A DNA stretch of 28,983 bases from JACPTG01 sp964504135 (GTDB taxonomy: Archaea; Nanobdellota; Nanobdellia; Woesearchaeales; UBA10216), in the NCBI GenBank assembly GCA_964504135.1, contig CAZDCW010000015.1, positions 1-28,983 on the forward strand. Direction: 5' to 3'. Shown in pieces: positions 1-7,323 of the stretch; position 1 is the stretch's first letter; each line of letters starts with the position of its first letter. Under the pieces are notes generated by a model. It saw only the letters and a list, made by a program, of their open reading frames with translations, did no database searches and was not told where the DNA came from. The position numbers and the translations under genes are program-made.

Positions 1-1135
1 TCTCAAAGCTTATTTTGTGGCCATTAATTTCTTTTCCGTTATAAAGAATAAGCATCTCCCTTATAATGTCTTCAAATATCCTTCCAATGTATGCATTCAG
101 TTCGTTTTTTATCAGCTTTAGAATTTGGTCCCTTGCACCCATGTTTAATGCAGATTGGTTTTCAAATACGAACTTGTACCAAAAGCTGAAGAAATTGTCG
201 GTTATCTTATACCTCCCAAGCCTCTCCTTGCCATTTATCGGATCGTTTCTCCTGACCAGGTCCAAGAGTCCATCAAGCCTGTTTATGTAAGGGGGAAGGC
301 TGGAGGCGGGCATTTTTGTGAAATCTTTTATTTCGTTCAGGATTTCTTTTCCTGCCGATATTGATTGCAGTATGGAATTATACTTTGCATGAATCCTCAC
401 ATTTTCATACTCCAGCAGGTTTTTCGGCTCTTCTGAGAGTTCGGCATCCTTTTTGATAACCAGCTCATGGACTGCAGCAAGGGTATTCTTGAACGGCTTT
501 GTTTTTTCAAGATAGAAGGGGGTCCCGCCAAAAACCCCGTATCTCAATACTTTCTCCTCTTCATCCAATTCACTGAACATCCGCCTAAAATCAATATATC
601 TAAACGGGGAAATCTTGATTTTCTGAGCCCTGCCGTATAACGCCCCTGCCTTGCTGCTGGTTATCTTTTGCACCATCCCTATCGAAGAACCTACCAGAAA
701 AACCATGACCCTGCTATTTTTGAGGGTGTTATCCCAATGCTTCTGCAAGGATGTTATGAATTCAGGAGCCACGTCCGAAAACCTCTGAAATTCGTCTATG
801 ACCAGAATAAAGCCGCTTTCATCCGATTTTTTAGTCAGATAATTGAAAAAATCCTCAAAATCTGCAAGGATAATACCCTCGTTCAGCTGCTCCTTTATGG
901 CCTTTGATAGGGAGTTAAGGATTACCACCCTTTCAGCAAGATCAACATAAAAATACAGCTTTTGCTCCTTGCACTTCTTGATGAATTTCTTTATGAGCTC
1001 AGTTTTTCCAACTCTTCTCCTGCCATATATGGCCAGCATGACGCCCTTTCCGGAGCGCTCTATTGCCGCATGTTTTTCAGTGAGCATTGCAAGCTCTTCT
1101 TTCCTGTTATAAAACTCGGTTTTAGCTTCCGCCAT
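1..1135 (-). CDS. AAA ATPase of the archaeal ATPase / DUF234 type (3' end outside window)
   Basis: Read directly from the minus strand: an ATG at 1135 opens a frame that stays open to the window edge, giving 378 codons without a stop. The protein has a Walker A motif GRRRVGKT at about residues 38-45 and a Walker B/sensor stretch LVIDEFQ at about 111-117. A helical region follows, then a C-terminal part (about 270 onward) resembling the DUF234 segment found after this ATPase domain. The family (PF01637-like) is very common in archaea and often accompanies mobile or defence loci; its molecular role is mostly unknown. It is separated from folD by 71 bp of AT-rich DNA holding a perfect palindrome, and probably has its own promoter. 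The C-terminus lies outside the window, so total length is unknown. Confidence 0.85.
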   Translation of the reverse strand, partial: MAEAKTEFYNRKEELAMLTEKHAAIERSGKGVMLAIYGRRRVGKTELIKKFIKKCKEQKLYFYVDLAERVVILNSLSKAIKEQLNEGIILADFEDFFNYLTKKSDESGFILVIDEFQRFSDVAPEFITSLQKHWDNTLKNSRVMVFLVGSSIGMVQKITSSKAGALYGRAQKIKISPFRYIDFRRMFSELDEEEKVLRYGVFGGTPFYLEKTKPFKNTLAAVHELVIKKDAELSEEPKNLLEYENVRIHAKYNSILQSISAGKEILNEIKDFTKMPASSLPPYINRLDGLLDLVRRNDPINGKERLGRYKITDNFFSFWYKFVFENQSALNMGARDQILKLIKNELNAYIGRIFEDIIREMLILYNGKEINGHKISFE

Positions 1136-1158
1136 TAATATAACCTTTGTTATATTGT

Positions 1159-1178
1159 AATATAATCATGATTATATT
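1159..1178. repeat. 20-bp perfect palindrome in the ATPase promoter region
   Basis: Positions 1159-1178 read AATATAATCATGATTATATT, identical to their reverse complement. The palindrome lies about 25-45 bp upstream of the ATPase start and just downstream (in the direction of that gene) of a TATA-like TTTATATAGC at about 1181-1190. It would therefore sit near the expected transcription start. It may be an operator for a dimeric regulator; AT-rich chance symmetry is the alternative. Confidence 0.5.
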
Positions 1179-1206
1179 GTGCTATATAAATCTTTTGTTT
1201 TTCATT

Positions 1207-2043
1207 CTACCCTTCAATCCCCTTGTAGCAGTTCAGCGTATTCTCAAGCAGCATTGCCACTGTCATCGGCCCCACTCCGCCTGGCACAGGGCTTATCCAT
1301 CCCGCCTTGTCTTTGCAGCTTTCAAAGTCCACGTCTCCGGCAATTCCCCCATCCACCTTGTTTATGCCAACATCAACAACACCTGCTCCCTGTTTTACCA
1401 TTTCTGCGGTTACAAGCCTTGGCTTTCCTGCTGCCACGATTAGTATGTCCGCTTCTCTTGTGTAATTTCCCAAATTAGGGGTTTTGCTGTGGCATATTGT
1501 TACTGTGGCATTCCTGTTTAGCAGCATTGCCGCGGTTGGCTTTCCGACTATCATGCTTCTTCCAACAACAACGGCGTGCCTTGAGGCCATGGGTATCTTG
1601 TATTCCTCAAGCAGCCTGATTATTCCCTTTGGCGTGCATGGCACATTATCTTCGTTTCCGGCAGCAAGCTTTGCCACGCTTCGGCTTGTGAATCCGTCAA
1701 CATCTTTCGCCGGGCTTATTATGTCCAGCGCAGTTTGGGTGTTGATATGGCCTGGAAGGGGGAGCTGGAGCAGTATTCCATGTATGCTGCTCTTTGCATT
1801 AAGACCCTCTATCAGCGCGATTAGCTCTTTCCCATCCGTGTTTTCAGGAAGGTTGTGCCTCTCAGAGTATATTCCTACTTCCTTGCAGGTCTTCTCTTTT
1901 ATGTCCACATAAATCCTGGAGGCAGGATTGCTTCCCACCAGGATTGCGGCGAGGCCTGGTTTTTCTGGGAGTTTTTTTATTTCTTCAGCCAGCCTTTTGC
2001 GTACCTTCTCCGCGGTCGCCTTCCCCTCTAGTAGTATTGCCAT
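1207..2043 (-). CDS. folD: FolD, methylene-THF dehydrogenase / methenyl-THF cyclohydrolase
   Basis: A 278-aa protein of normal family length. FolD oxidises 5,10-methylene-THF with NAD(P)+ and hydrolyses the product to 10-formyl-THF, the formyl donor for PurN and PurH. Visible signatures are the catalytic Tyr45/Lys49 pair in YVDIK, the substrate loop LLQLPLPGHI (about 91-100), the KDVDGF motif (about 113-118), PCTPKG (about 135-140) and the nucleotide-binding GRSMIVGKP (about 161-169). It is the last gene of the purine/one-carbon operon, starting 3 bp after the glyA stop. Reading order glyA then folD matches the chemistry: serine carbon to methylene-THF to formyl-THF. Confidence 0.97.
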   Translation of the reverse strand: MAILLEGKATAEKVRKRLAEEIKKLPEKPGLAAILVGSNPASRIYVDIKEKTCKEVGIYSERHNLPENTDGKELIALIEGLNAKSSIHGILLQLPLPGHINTQTALDIISPAKDVDGFTSRSVAKLAAGNEDNVPCTPKGIIRLLEEYKIPMASRHAVVVGRSMIVGKPTAAMLLNRNATVTICHSKTPNLGNYTREADILIVAAGKPRLVTAEMVKQGAGVVDVGINKVDGGIAGDVDFESCKDKAGWISPVPGGVGPMTVAMLLENTLNCYKGIEG

Positions 2044-2046
2044 TGT

Positions 2047-3378
2047 TCAGTACAGCTCAAACCCTGAGCAGAGCTCCTTTACCCGCTGCCTTGTTCCCAT
2101 TATTCTCGGGTTTGCCTGGATTTCCTTCTTGAAGTTGGCTATGTATGCTGTCCTTTCCTCTTTTTTCTCAGGCAGCTGGTATTGCCTTGTTTCATCTATG
2201 ACCGCAGCCATCAGCTCTGCTATATGTTTCATTTCCCTTTCCTTCATGCCCTGTGTGGTTACTGTTGCCGTTCCAAGCCTTATTCCGCTTGGGTAGAATG
2301 GCGAGCTTGGCTCCTGCGGGATTGTGTTCTTGTTGACTGTTATTCCTGCTGCGTCAAGCGCTTCCTGCGCGAATACGCCGTTTCCTTTCCCGTGGGGTGT
2401 AAGGTCAATGAGCATCAGGTGGTTGTCTGTTCCCCCTGAGACTATTTTCAGCCCATTTTCCATAAGTGCCTGTGCCAGCGCCTTGCAGTTTTTGACTATC
2501 TGCTGCGCGTATTGCCTGAACTCCGGCTGCATGGCTTCGTGCAGGGCAACCGCTATGGCTGCTGTCTGGTGGTTGTGCGGCCCTCCCTGCAGCCCGGGTA
2601 TTATCGCCTTGTCTATCTTGTTTCCCAGCTCAGGGTCTTTTGCAAGGCCTTTTTCCGTGACCATTATTATCGCACCTCTTGGCCCTCTCAGGGTCTTGTG
2701 CGTTGTTGTGGTTATTATGTGCGCGTAGGGTGCAGGGCTTTTGTGGACTCCTCCGACTACAAGGCCTGCAATGTGGGCTATGTCTGCCGCAAGGTAGGCT
2801 CCCACCTCATCAGCTATTTCTGCCATTTCCTCAAATGGGAATTCCCTGCTGTATGCTGTGAACCCTGTCCATATAAGCTTTGGCTTGTGCTCAAGCGCGA
2901 GTTTCCTTGCCTCTTCAAGGTCAATGTACCCGTCTGCCCTGCAGTGGTATGGCACTGATTTGTAGTATACTGCGGAGAAGTTTGCCTTCCAGCCGTGGGT
3001 CAGGTGCCCTCCGTCAGGCAGGTCAGGCCCCATCAGCGTTTCGCCGGGCTTCAGCACTGCGAATGCAACTGCCTGGTTTGCAGGGCTTCCTGAGTATGCC
3101 TGGACGTTTGCAAAGGGTACTTTGAAAGCCTTCATCGCCCTTTTTATCGCAAGCATTTCTATCTTGTCTATGAATTCGTTCCCTCCATAGTATCTTCTTC
3201 CTGGGAATCCTTCTGAGTATTTGTCTGTTAGTATGCTTCCGAGCGCTTCCAGGACTGCCTTGCTGGTGAGGTTTTCAGAGGGTATAAGCTCAAGCCCTTC
3301 CCTTCTTCTTTTCAGCTCGTACTGTATCTGCTCGTATATCTCAGGGTCTTCCTCTTTCAGCGGCGCTTTTCGGTTCAT
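2047..3378 (-). CDS. glyA: Serine hydroxymethyltransferase
   Basis: A 443-aa PLP enzyme that moves the serine hydroxymethyl group to tetrahydrofolate, giving glycine and 5,10-methylene-THF. The PLP-binding lysine is Lys228 in TTTTHKTLRGPRGA. Other hallmarks are GRRYYGGNEFID (about 60-71), QAYSGSPANQAVAF (about 93-106), DIAHIAGL (about 199-206) and the C-terminal GIRLGT motif. The length fits bacterial-type SHMT. It lies between an ECF-S-like membrane protein (14-bp gap) and folD (3-bp gap). Both of its products feed this operon: glycine for PurD, and one-carbon units for FolD and so PurN and PurH. Confidence 0.97.
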   Translation of the reverse strand: MNRKAPLKEEDPEIYEQIQYELKRRREGLELIPSENLTSKAVLEALGSILTDKYSEGFPGRRYYGGNEFIDKIEMLAIKRAMKAFKVPFANVQAYSGSPANQAVAFAVLKPGETLMGPDLPDGGHLTHGWKANFSAVYYKSVPYHCRADGYIDLEEARKLALEHKPKLIWTGFTAYSREFPFEEMAEIADEVGAYLAADIAHIAGLVVGGVHKSPAPYAHIITTTTHKTLRGPRGAIIMVTEKGLAKDPELGNKIDKAIIPGLQGGPHNHQTAAIAVALHEAMQPEFRQYAQQIVKNCKALAQALMENGLKIVSGGTDNHLMLIDLTPHGKGNGVFAQEALDAAGITVNKNTIPQEPSSPFYPSGIRLGTATVTTQGMKEREMKHIAELMAAVIDETRQYQLPEKKEERTAYIANFKKEIQANPRIMGTRQRVKELCSGFELY

Positions 3379-3392
3379 TTTTTTTTTCTCCG

Positions 3393-4016
3393 TCAGGTCA
3401 TTATTGCCAGCAGCATTGGCGCTATGCTGCCGAACATGAATGTGTTGAATGCAAGATTAGTTGCTCCGAACCTTAGGCACTTGTCAACATGGCCTCCCAT
3501 GAAGCCGAGTATGAATGTCCAGGTGAATAGGTTGTAAAAAATGGTGAGCGCTATTCCGAGGGTCAGTATGTTTGCTGTGGCGAAGCCGCTGGCAATCACG
3601 CCTATCAGCGCGTAGGTGGGTATGGTCACTATGCTGAACATTGATAGCCTTCCTGAGAATATGTAGTCGACTGCCATTGCAAGCGCCCCTGCTATTGCCC
3701 CGATTTTTGGCCCGTACGCAATTCCGCTGGTGACTGCTATCAGAGTGACAATCTCTATTCCTATATGGTTTTTCTTCAGCACCTTGGTGAAGGCACTCAT
3801 GGCCGCATGCAGGAATAGGAGTGCTCCTATTATGATGTATTTTGTCATTGATATGGCTAAAATGGTGGCTATTGCGCCGATTATCATTGCAGGCCAGTAT
3901 TTCCGCAGCGCTTCCCTGGCGTATGGAAGGGCTGTTTTGTTCAGGATTCCGGCCGTTGCAGATGCCCCTGCTGTCAGGTGCTTTGCCGCCTCGTTAAGGT
4001 TTATCTCGCTTAGCAT
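3393..4016 (-). CDS. Integral membrane protein resembling an ECF transporter S component
   Basis: A 207-aa very hydrophobic protein with about five or six predicted membrane segments (roughly residues 42-60, 61-78, 88-120, 124-146, 148-176 and 184-207). A stretch around 95-140 has regularly spaced small residues (YGPKIGAIAGALAMAVDYIF, then a proline and LIGV). This recalls the G-rich helices of vitamin-binding S components of energy-coupling-factor transporters, which are also about 180-210 aa. No signature names the substrate. Its position between 5-formyl-THF cyclo-ligase (7-bp overlap) and glyA suggests folate or a related cofactor, but that is inference. No EcfA or EcfT gene is in the window. 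It could also be an unrelated small membrane protein family. Confidence 0.55.
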   Translation of the reverse strand: MLSEINLNEAAKHLTAGASATAGILNKTALPYAREALRKYWPAMIIGAIATILAISMTKYIIIGALLFLHAAMSAFTKVLKKNHIGIEIVTLIAVTSGIAYGPKIGAIAGALAMAVDYIFSGRLSMFSIVTIPTYALIGVIASGFATANILTLGIALTIFYNLFTWTFILGFMGGHVDKCLRFGATNLAFNTFMFGSIAPMLLAIMT

Positions 4017-4549
4017 ATTGTCCTTGTCTCGGTTATGATGGCATCAAGTTTCTCGTCGTGGCCTTCTGCAGGTATTTCCTCTGTTTCCTGCATGTCAAAG
4101 GCAAGGCCAATCCTGTAGCCCGGATGCTGGCTTAGGTAGCGGTCGTAGTGCCCTCCTCCCCGGCCAAGCCTGTTTCTTTGGAGGTCAAATGCCACCAGTG
4201 GCACGATTATGACATCAAACCCGGTTACTTGTGCGGCATCGCCCTCTGGCTCTGTTAGTCCATGCATCCCTTTTGCAAATCCGGTGGACTTTGCAACTCT
4301 GACAGGCTCAAGCGTTTTTCCATTGATTCTTGCCACGTAGGTTTCCTTTTTCATCCTCAGGCAGTCTTCCATTATCGCTTCAGTCTTTGCTTCTCCTTCA
4401 GAGGCCAGGTACAGGCTTATTCGCCTTGCCTTCCTGTAAGCTTGGGTGGCCATTGCCTTTTCCTGTATCAGCGCGCTTTTTGCAGCAGACTCCTGGCTGC
4501 TCAAGGTTAGCCTTGCCATGATGTATTTCTTCCTAAGCCTGCCTTTCAT
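4010..4549 (-). CDS. 5-formyltetrahydrofolate cyclo-ligase (MTHFS)
   Basis: A 179-aa protein of the usual family length. The enzyme uses ATP to convert 5-formyl-THF (a storage form and SHMT inhibitor) to 5,10-methenyl-THF, returning it to the active folate pool. The diagnostic C-terminal motif is RLGRGGGHYDRYL at about residues 128-140, preceded by IIVPLVAFDLQ. The basic N-terminus (MKGRLRKKY) and the mid-protein EGEAKTEAIM also fit. The start overlaps the purN stop as ATGA (4546-4549), and the 3' end overlaps the membrane protein by 7 bp, so it is firmly inside the operon. Its placement beside GlyA is sensible, because SHMT side activity makes 5-formyl-THF. Confidence 0.93.
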   Translation of the reverse strand: MKGRLRKKYIMARLTLSSQESAAKSALIQEKAMATQAYRKARRISLYLASEGEAKTEAIMEDCLRMKKETYVARINGKTLEPVRVAKSTGFAKGMHGLTEPEGDAAQVTGFDVIIVPLVAFDLQRNRLGRGGGHYDRYLSQHPGYRIGLAFDMQETEEIPAEGHDEKLDAIITETRTIC

Positions 4550-5325
4550 CCAAACCTAAACCCTTCCTTCATCAGTATTCCGTCAACATATACTTTTTCA
4601 TCGTCGTCTATTTTCATTCTTCCCTGCGCAATCATCTTTATCACTTCCGGATATATTATCCAGTCTCCTTTGTGTTTCAGCTCTGCCTGCAGGTCTTCAG
4701 CCGCCTTGTTTAGCTCTTCAGCACCCAATCCCTTTAGGTGGGCACTGACTGGCAGTGCTGGTGAAATTGCCAGTATTGGCCCGCCGTCAAGCTCCCCATT
4801 GACTATGTGCACTGTTGACCTGACTTCGCGCTCGCCGTTCAGGATTGCTTTTTTCAGGCAGTTTGCTCCTGCCAGGCCTGCGTAGATTCTCCTTCCGTCC
4901 TTGTCTTTTTTTGTGAGGTCTGCAGGGTGCACGTTCAGCGTGACATAGTTTGAGTATATTGCCTGTGTTACCAGCCTCATGTATCCGCACAGCGCCACGA
5001 CGCTCACTTCCCTTTTTTCCAGCTCTGCCGCTGTTTCAAGGTCATATTCCTCGCGTACAGCCATGTCCTTTGTGTTTTCTTGGCCCCTGTCAGCATAAAA
5101 CTCCCCGATGTCATTTAACACCAATGGTATGCTGTACTCCTCTGCTATTTCCGCCGCCCTGCATTTCTTTTCATCCCTTGTGTCTGTGAATATCACAGCA
5201 ACTTCAAACAGCTCGTTCCCAAGCTCGTGCTGGAGTTCCAGTATCCTCCTGAGGTTTGTCCCTGTTCCGGACATGAATGCCGCAATCATCAGCGGGCTTT
5301 TTCTTTTGTGTGTGTGGTTATCCAT
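4546..5325 (-). CDS. purN: Phosphoribosylglycinamide formyltransferase PurN (GART)
   Basis: A 259-aa enzyme transferring the formyl group of 10-formyl-THF to GAR in purine step 3. The N-terminal GTGTNLRRIL matches the phosphate-binding GxGxN loop. The catalytic triad is visible as Asn131 and His133 in NVHPADL and Asp180 in NGELDGGPIL. It is about 50 residues longer than E. coli PurN, with extra sequence in the middle (about 72-100). The usual SLLPxFPG following NxHP is replaced by a charged ADLTKKDKDGRR segment, so the folate/substrate loop is divergent. The start overlaps the amidotransferase gene by 8 bp. I chose Met1 at 5325; Met13 (directly before IAAFMSGTG) is a possible alternative. Confidence 0.9.
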   Translation of the reverse strand: MDNHTHKRKSPLMIAAFMSGTGTNLRRILELQHELGNELFEVAVIFTDTRDEKKCRAAEIAEEYSIPLVLNDIGEFYADRGQENTKDMAVREEYDLETAAELEKREVSVVALCGYMRLVTQAIYSNYVTLNVHPADLTKKDKDGRRIYAGLAGANCLKKAILNGEREVRSTVHIVNGELDGGPILAISPALPVSAHLKGLGAEELNKAAEDLQAELKHKGDWIIYPEVIKMIAQGRMKIDDDEKVYVDGILMKEGFRFG

Positions 5326-6028
5326 TTTTCACCTGTTCCAGGAACCTTCCGAAATACTCTTGTGCTGCATAGTGGTAGGGTCGCTCAAATAGCCTGAAGT
5401 CTTTGAGCAGGCTTCTTTTGCTTCTTCCCACTTCCGCGAGGTCTTCAGGGTATTCTTTTACCCACTGCCTTACCATGGAAAATGTTGCCTCAAGGTGAAA
5501 CTGCAGCCCTACAGCATTCTCCATCCTGAACGCCTGCGGTATGGTAGTTTCAGATGGATACCTGAGAGGGGAGTAATATGTTACTCCTAATAGTGTCGCC
5601 CCATTTGGAACTGTGAATGTTTCTCCGTGCCATTGGAATGCTTCAATAAAGTTTATCCAGGACTCAAATACAGGATCACTCTGGCCTTCTGCGGTTAGCC
5701 ATACGGTTCTTCTTCCAATCTCTTTTATTGGGCTTTTATACACTTCGCCGCCCAATGCCTTTGCGAGAATCTGCGCGCCCAGGCAGATTCCAAGGTAGGG
5801 TTTGCCCTGCTTTACATGGTTTGCAACCAGTTCAACTTCAGGTTGCATCCTTGCATCATTTGCGCTCATTGGCCCTCCCATTGCCACAAGGAGGTCAATC
5901 CCTCTGGCGTCAGGCAATTTATCTGGTCTTGCATCCGCTACACGGTAATCTATGCCTTTTTCCCTCAGTACATCTTCCAGCAATCCAGGCCCTTCACATG
6001 CCACATGCTTCAGTATCAGCGCCTTCAT
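5318..6028 (-). CDS. Class I glutamine amidotransferase (GMP synthase-like GATase domain)
   Basis: A 236-aa stand-alone triad glutamine amidotransferase. The nucleophile is Cys82 in YLGICLGAQILA, with His178 and Glu180 in LQFHLEATF completing the triad. An oxyanion-type AMGGPMS lies at about 49-55. Its closest general class is COG0518, GMP synthase amidotransferase-like proteins. These release ammonia from glutamine, but the acceptor is often unknown. It is translationally locked into the operon between purD (ATGA at 6025-6028) and purN (8-bp overlap). It is unlikely to be PurQ, which has a different motif context (FGIL GVCNG). The true GuaA synthetase subunit is not in the window, so its partner is unresolved. 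Confidence 0.8.
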   Translation of the reverse strand: MKALILKHVACEGPGLLEDVLREKGIDYRVADARPDKLPDARGIDLLVAMGGPMSANDARMQPEVELVANHVKQGKPYLGICLGAQILAKALGGEVYKSPIKEIGRRTVWLTAEGQSDPVFESWINFIEAFQWHGETFTVPNGATLLGVTYYSPLRYPSETTIPQAFRMENAVGLQFHLEATFSMVRQWVKEYPEDLAEVGRSKRSLLKDFRLFERPYHYAAQEYFGRFLEQVKNG

Positions 6029-7323
6029 CCCCTTAGCCTCCTCATGTGCTCCACCCTTTTCTGCACGAGTTTTTCTGTTCCGATGTCTTTCCTGTGGTAT
6101 ACGCTTCCTTTTACCCCTTTTGCGGCCTCCTCTGCAATCTTCTCTGCTTCCTCTATTGTGTCCGCTACCCCGACGAATGCAACCGCCCTTGATTTTGTGG
6201 TGTACAGTCCGTCTTCCCTTTCTTCAACAGCCGCATGGTATGTGAGCGCGCTTGTGCTCTTTTCTATTTCAATCTTGGATGTTGCCGGGCGGTCCGGGTA
6301 TCCTTCCGGGACTACGTATTTGCAGACAGTCGCTTTTTTTTCAAATTCAACTTTTGCGCTTCCCAGTTCCTCATTGGCGGCTGCGGCGCATACGTCAGCC
6401 AGCTTTGCTTTCAGCAGGGGCAGAACGTTCATTGCTTCAGGGTCGCCGAACCTTGCGTTGTATTCCAGCAGCTTTACGCCTTTTTTTGTGGCCATGAATC
6501 CTCCGTACATTATTCCTATGAAGCTTCCGGTTTCCTTCTTGAGTGCTCTCATTACTCTTACGGTTATCTCGTGTGCCTCTTCAAGGTCCGCCTTGTCTAG
6601 GAAGGGCAGCGAGTGGTTTGAATCACTGTATGAGCCCATGCCCCCTGTGTTTCCGCCTTCGTCATTTTCATGCGCCCTCTTGTGGTCCTGGACTGCCGGG
6701 CAGTCTATGGCTGTCATCCCGTCTGCTATTGTCTGGAGGCTGAACTCCTCTCCGTCAAGCTTTTCTTCTATAATGACGCAGCCGTGTCCCTGCAGGACTT
6801 CCTCGCAGTATGCCAGCGCGTCTTCTTTTCCTGCCAGGTGCTCGCCTGAGAGTTTCACCCCTTTGCCGCCTGTGAGGCCGTCTGGCTTTATTACATACTC
6901 TCCCAATTCCTCCAGTAAGTCCAGCATGCCTTTTTCATCATAATTCCGGAATACCCTGAATTTCGGGCTTGCGTTTATCCTGTATTTTTCCAGGAGGCTG
7001 CGGAGGAAGGCTTTGCTGGTCTCAAGCTTGGCCAGCTCTTTTGTAGGCCCGAAGCATTTTACCCCTATGCGGATAAGTTCGTCTGCAACCCCTGCTGCCA
7101 GCGGAGCCTCAGGCCCGACAACTGCAAGCTCCACTTTGTTTGCTGTGGCAAAGTCGCCTATTCCCTTGGCATCTTCTAAATTCCCGGTCGTGTACCCCCT
7201 GCAGTATTTGTGTATCCCTGGGTTTTTTGTGTTCATGTACGCGTAAAGTTCTGTTCCGCCGTGCAGCAGCGCGTCAGCTATGGCGTTCTCCCTTGCTCCT
7301 GAGCCTATTACAAGGACTCTCAT
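6025..7323 (-). CDS. purD: Phosphoribosylamine-glycine ligase (GAR synthetase)
   Basis: ATP-grasp enzyme joining 5-phosphoribosylamine and glycine (purine step 2). With the start at 7323 it is 432 aa, normal for the family; the open frame extends 38 codons further into purF, but MRVLVIGSGARE is the standard N-terminus. The ATG at 7323 overlaps the purF stop as ATGA (7320-7323). Visible motifs are the N-terminal GSGARENAIADALL, VIKPDGLTGGKGVK in the ATP-grasp B domain, GEEFSLQTI, ENDEGGNTGGMGSYS (substrate loop) and NARFGDPEAMNVLP (metal/ATP site). PurF and PurD are coupled in order, which suits handing over the unstable phosphoribosylamine. Confidence 0.97.
   Translation of the reverse strand: MRVLVIGSGARENAIADALLHGGTELYAYMNTKNPGIHKYCRGYTTGNLEDAKGIGDFATANKVELAVVGPEAPLAAGVADELIRIGVKCFGPTKELAKLETSKAFLRSLLEKYRINASPKFRVFRNYDEKGMLDLLEELGEYVIKPDGLTGGKGVKLSGEHLAGKEDALAYCEEVLQGHGCVIIEEKLDGEEFSLQTIADGMTAIDCPAVQDHKRAHENDEGGNTGGMGSYSDSNHSLPFLDKADLEEAHEITVRVMRALKKETGSFIGIMYGGFMATKKGVKLLEYNARFGDPEAMNVLPLLKAKLADVCAAAANEELGSAKVEFEKKATVCKYVVPEGYPDRPATSKIEIEKSTSALTYHAAVEEREDGLYTTKSRAVAFVGVADTIEEAEKIAEEAAKGVKGSVYHRKDIGTEKLVQKRVEHMRRLRG

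Noticed and set aside
5816..6943. Long plus-strand ORF of 375 codons
   Set aside because: It is the antisense shadow of purD and the amidotransferase, with Ser/Phe/Leu-rich composition typical of shadows.
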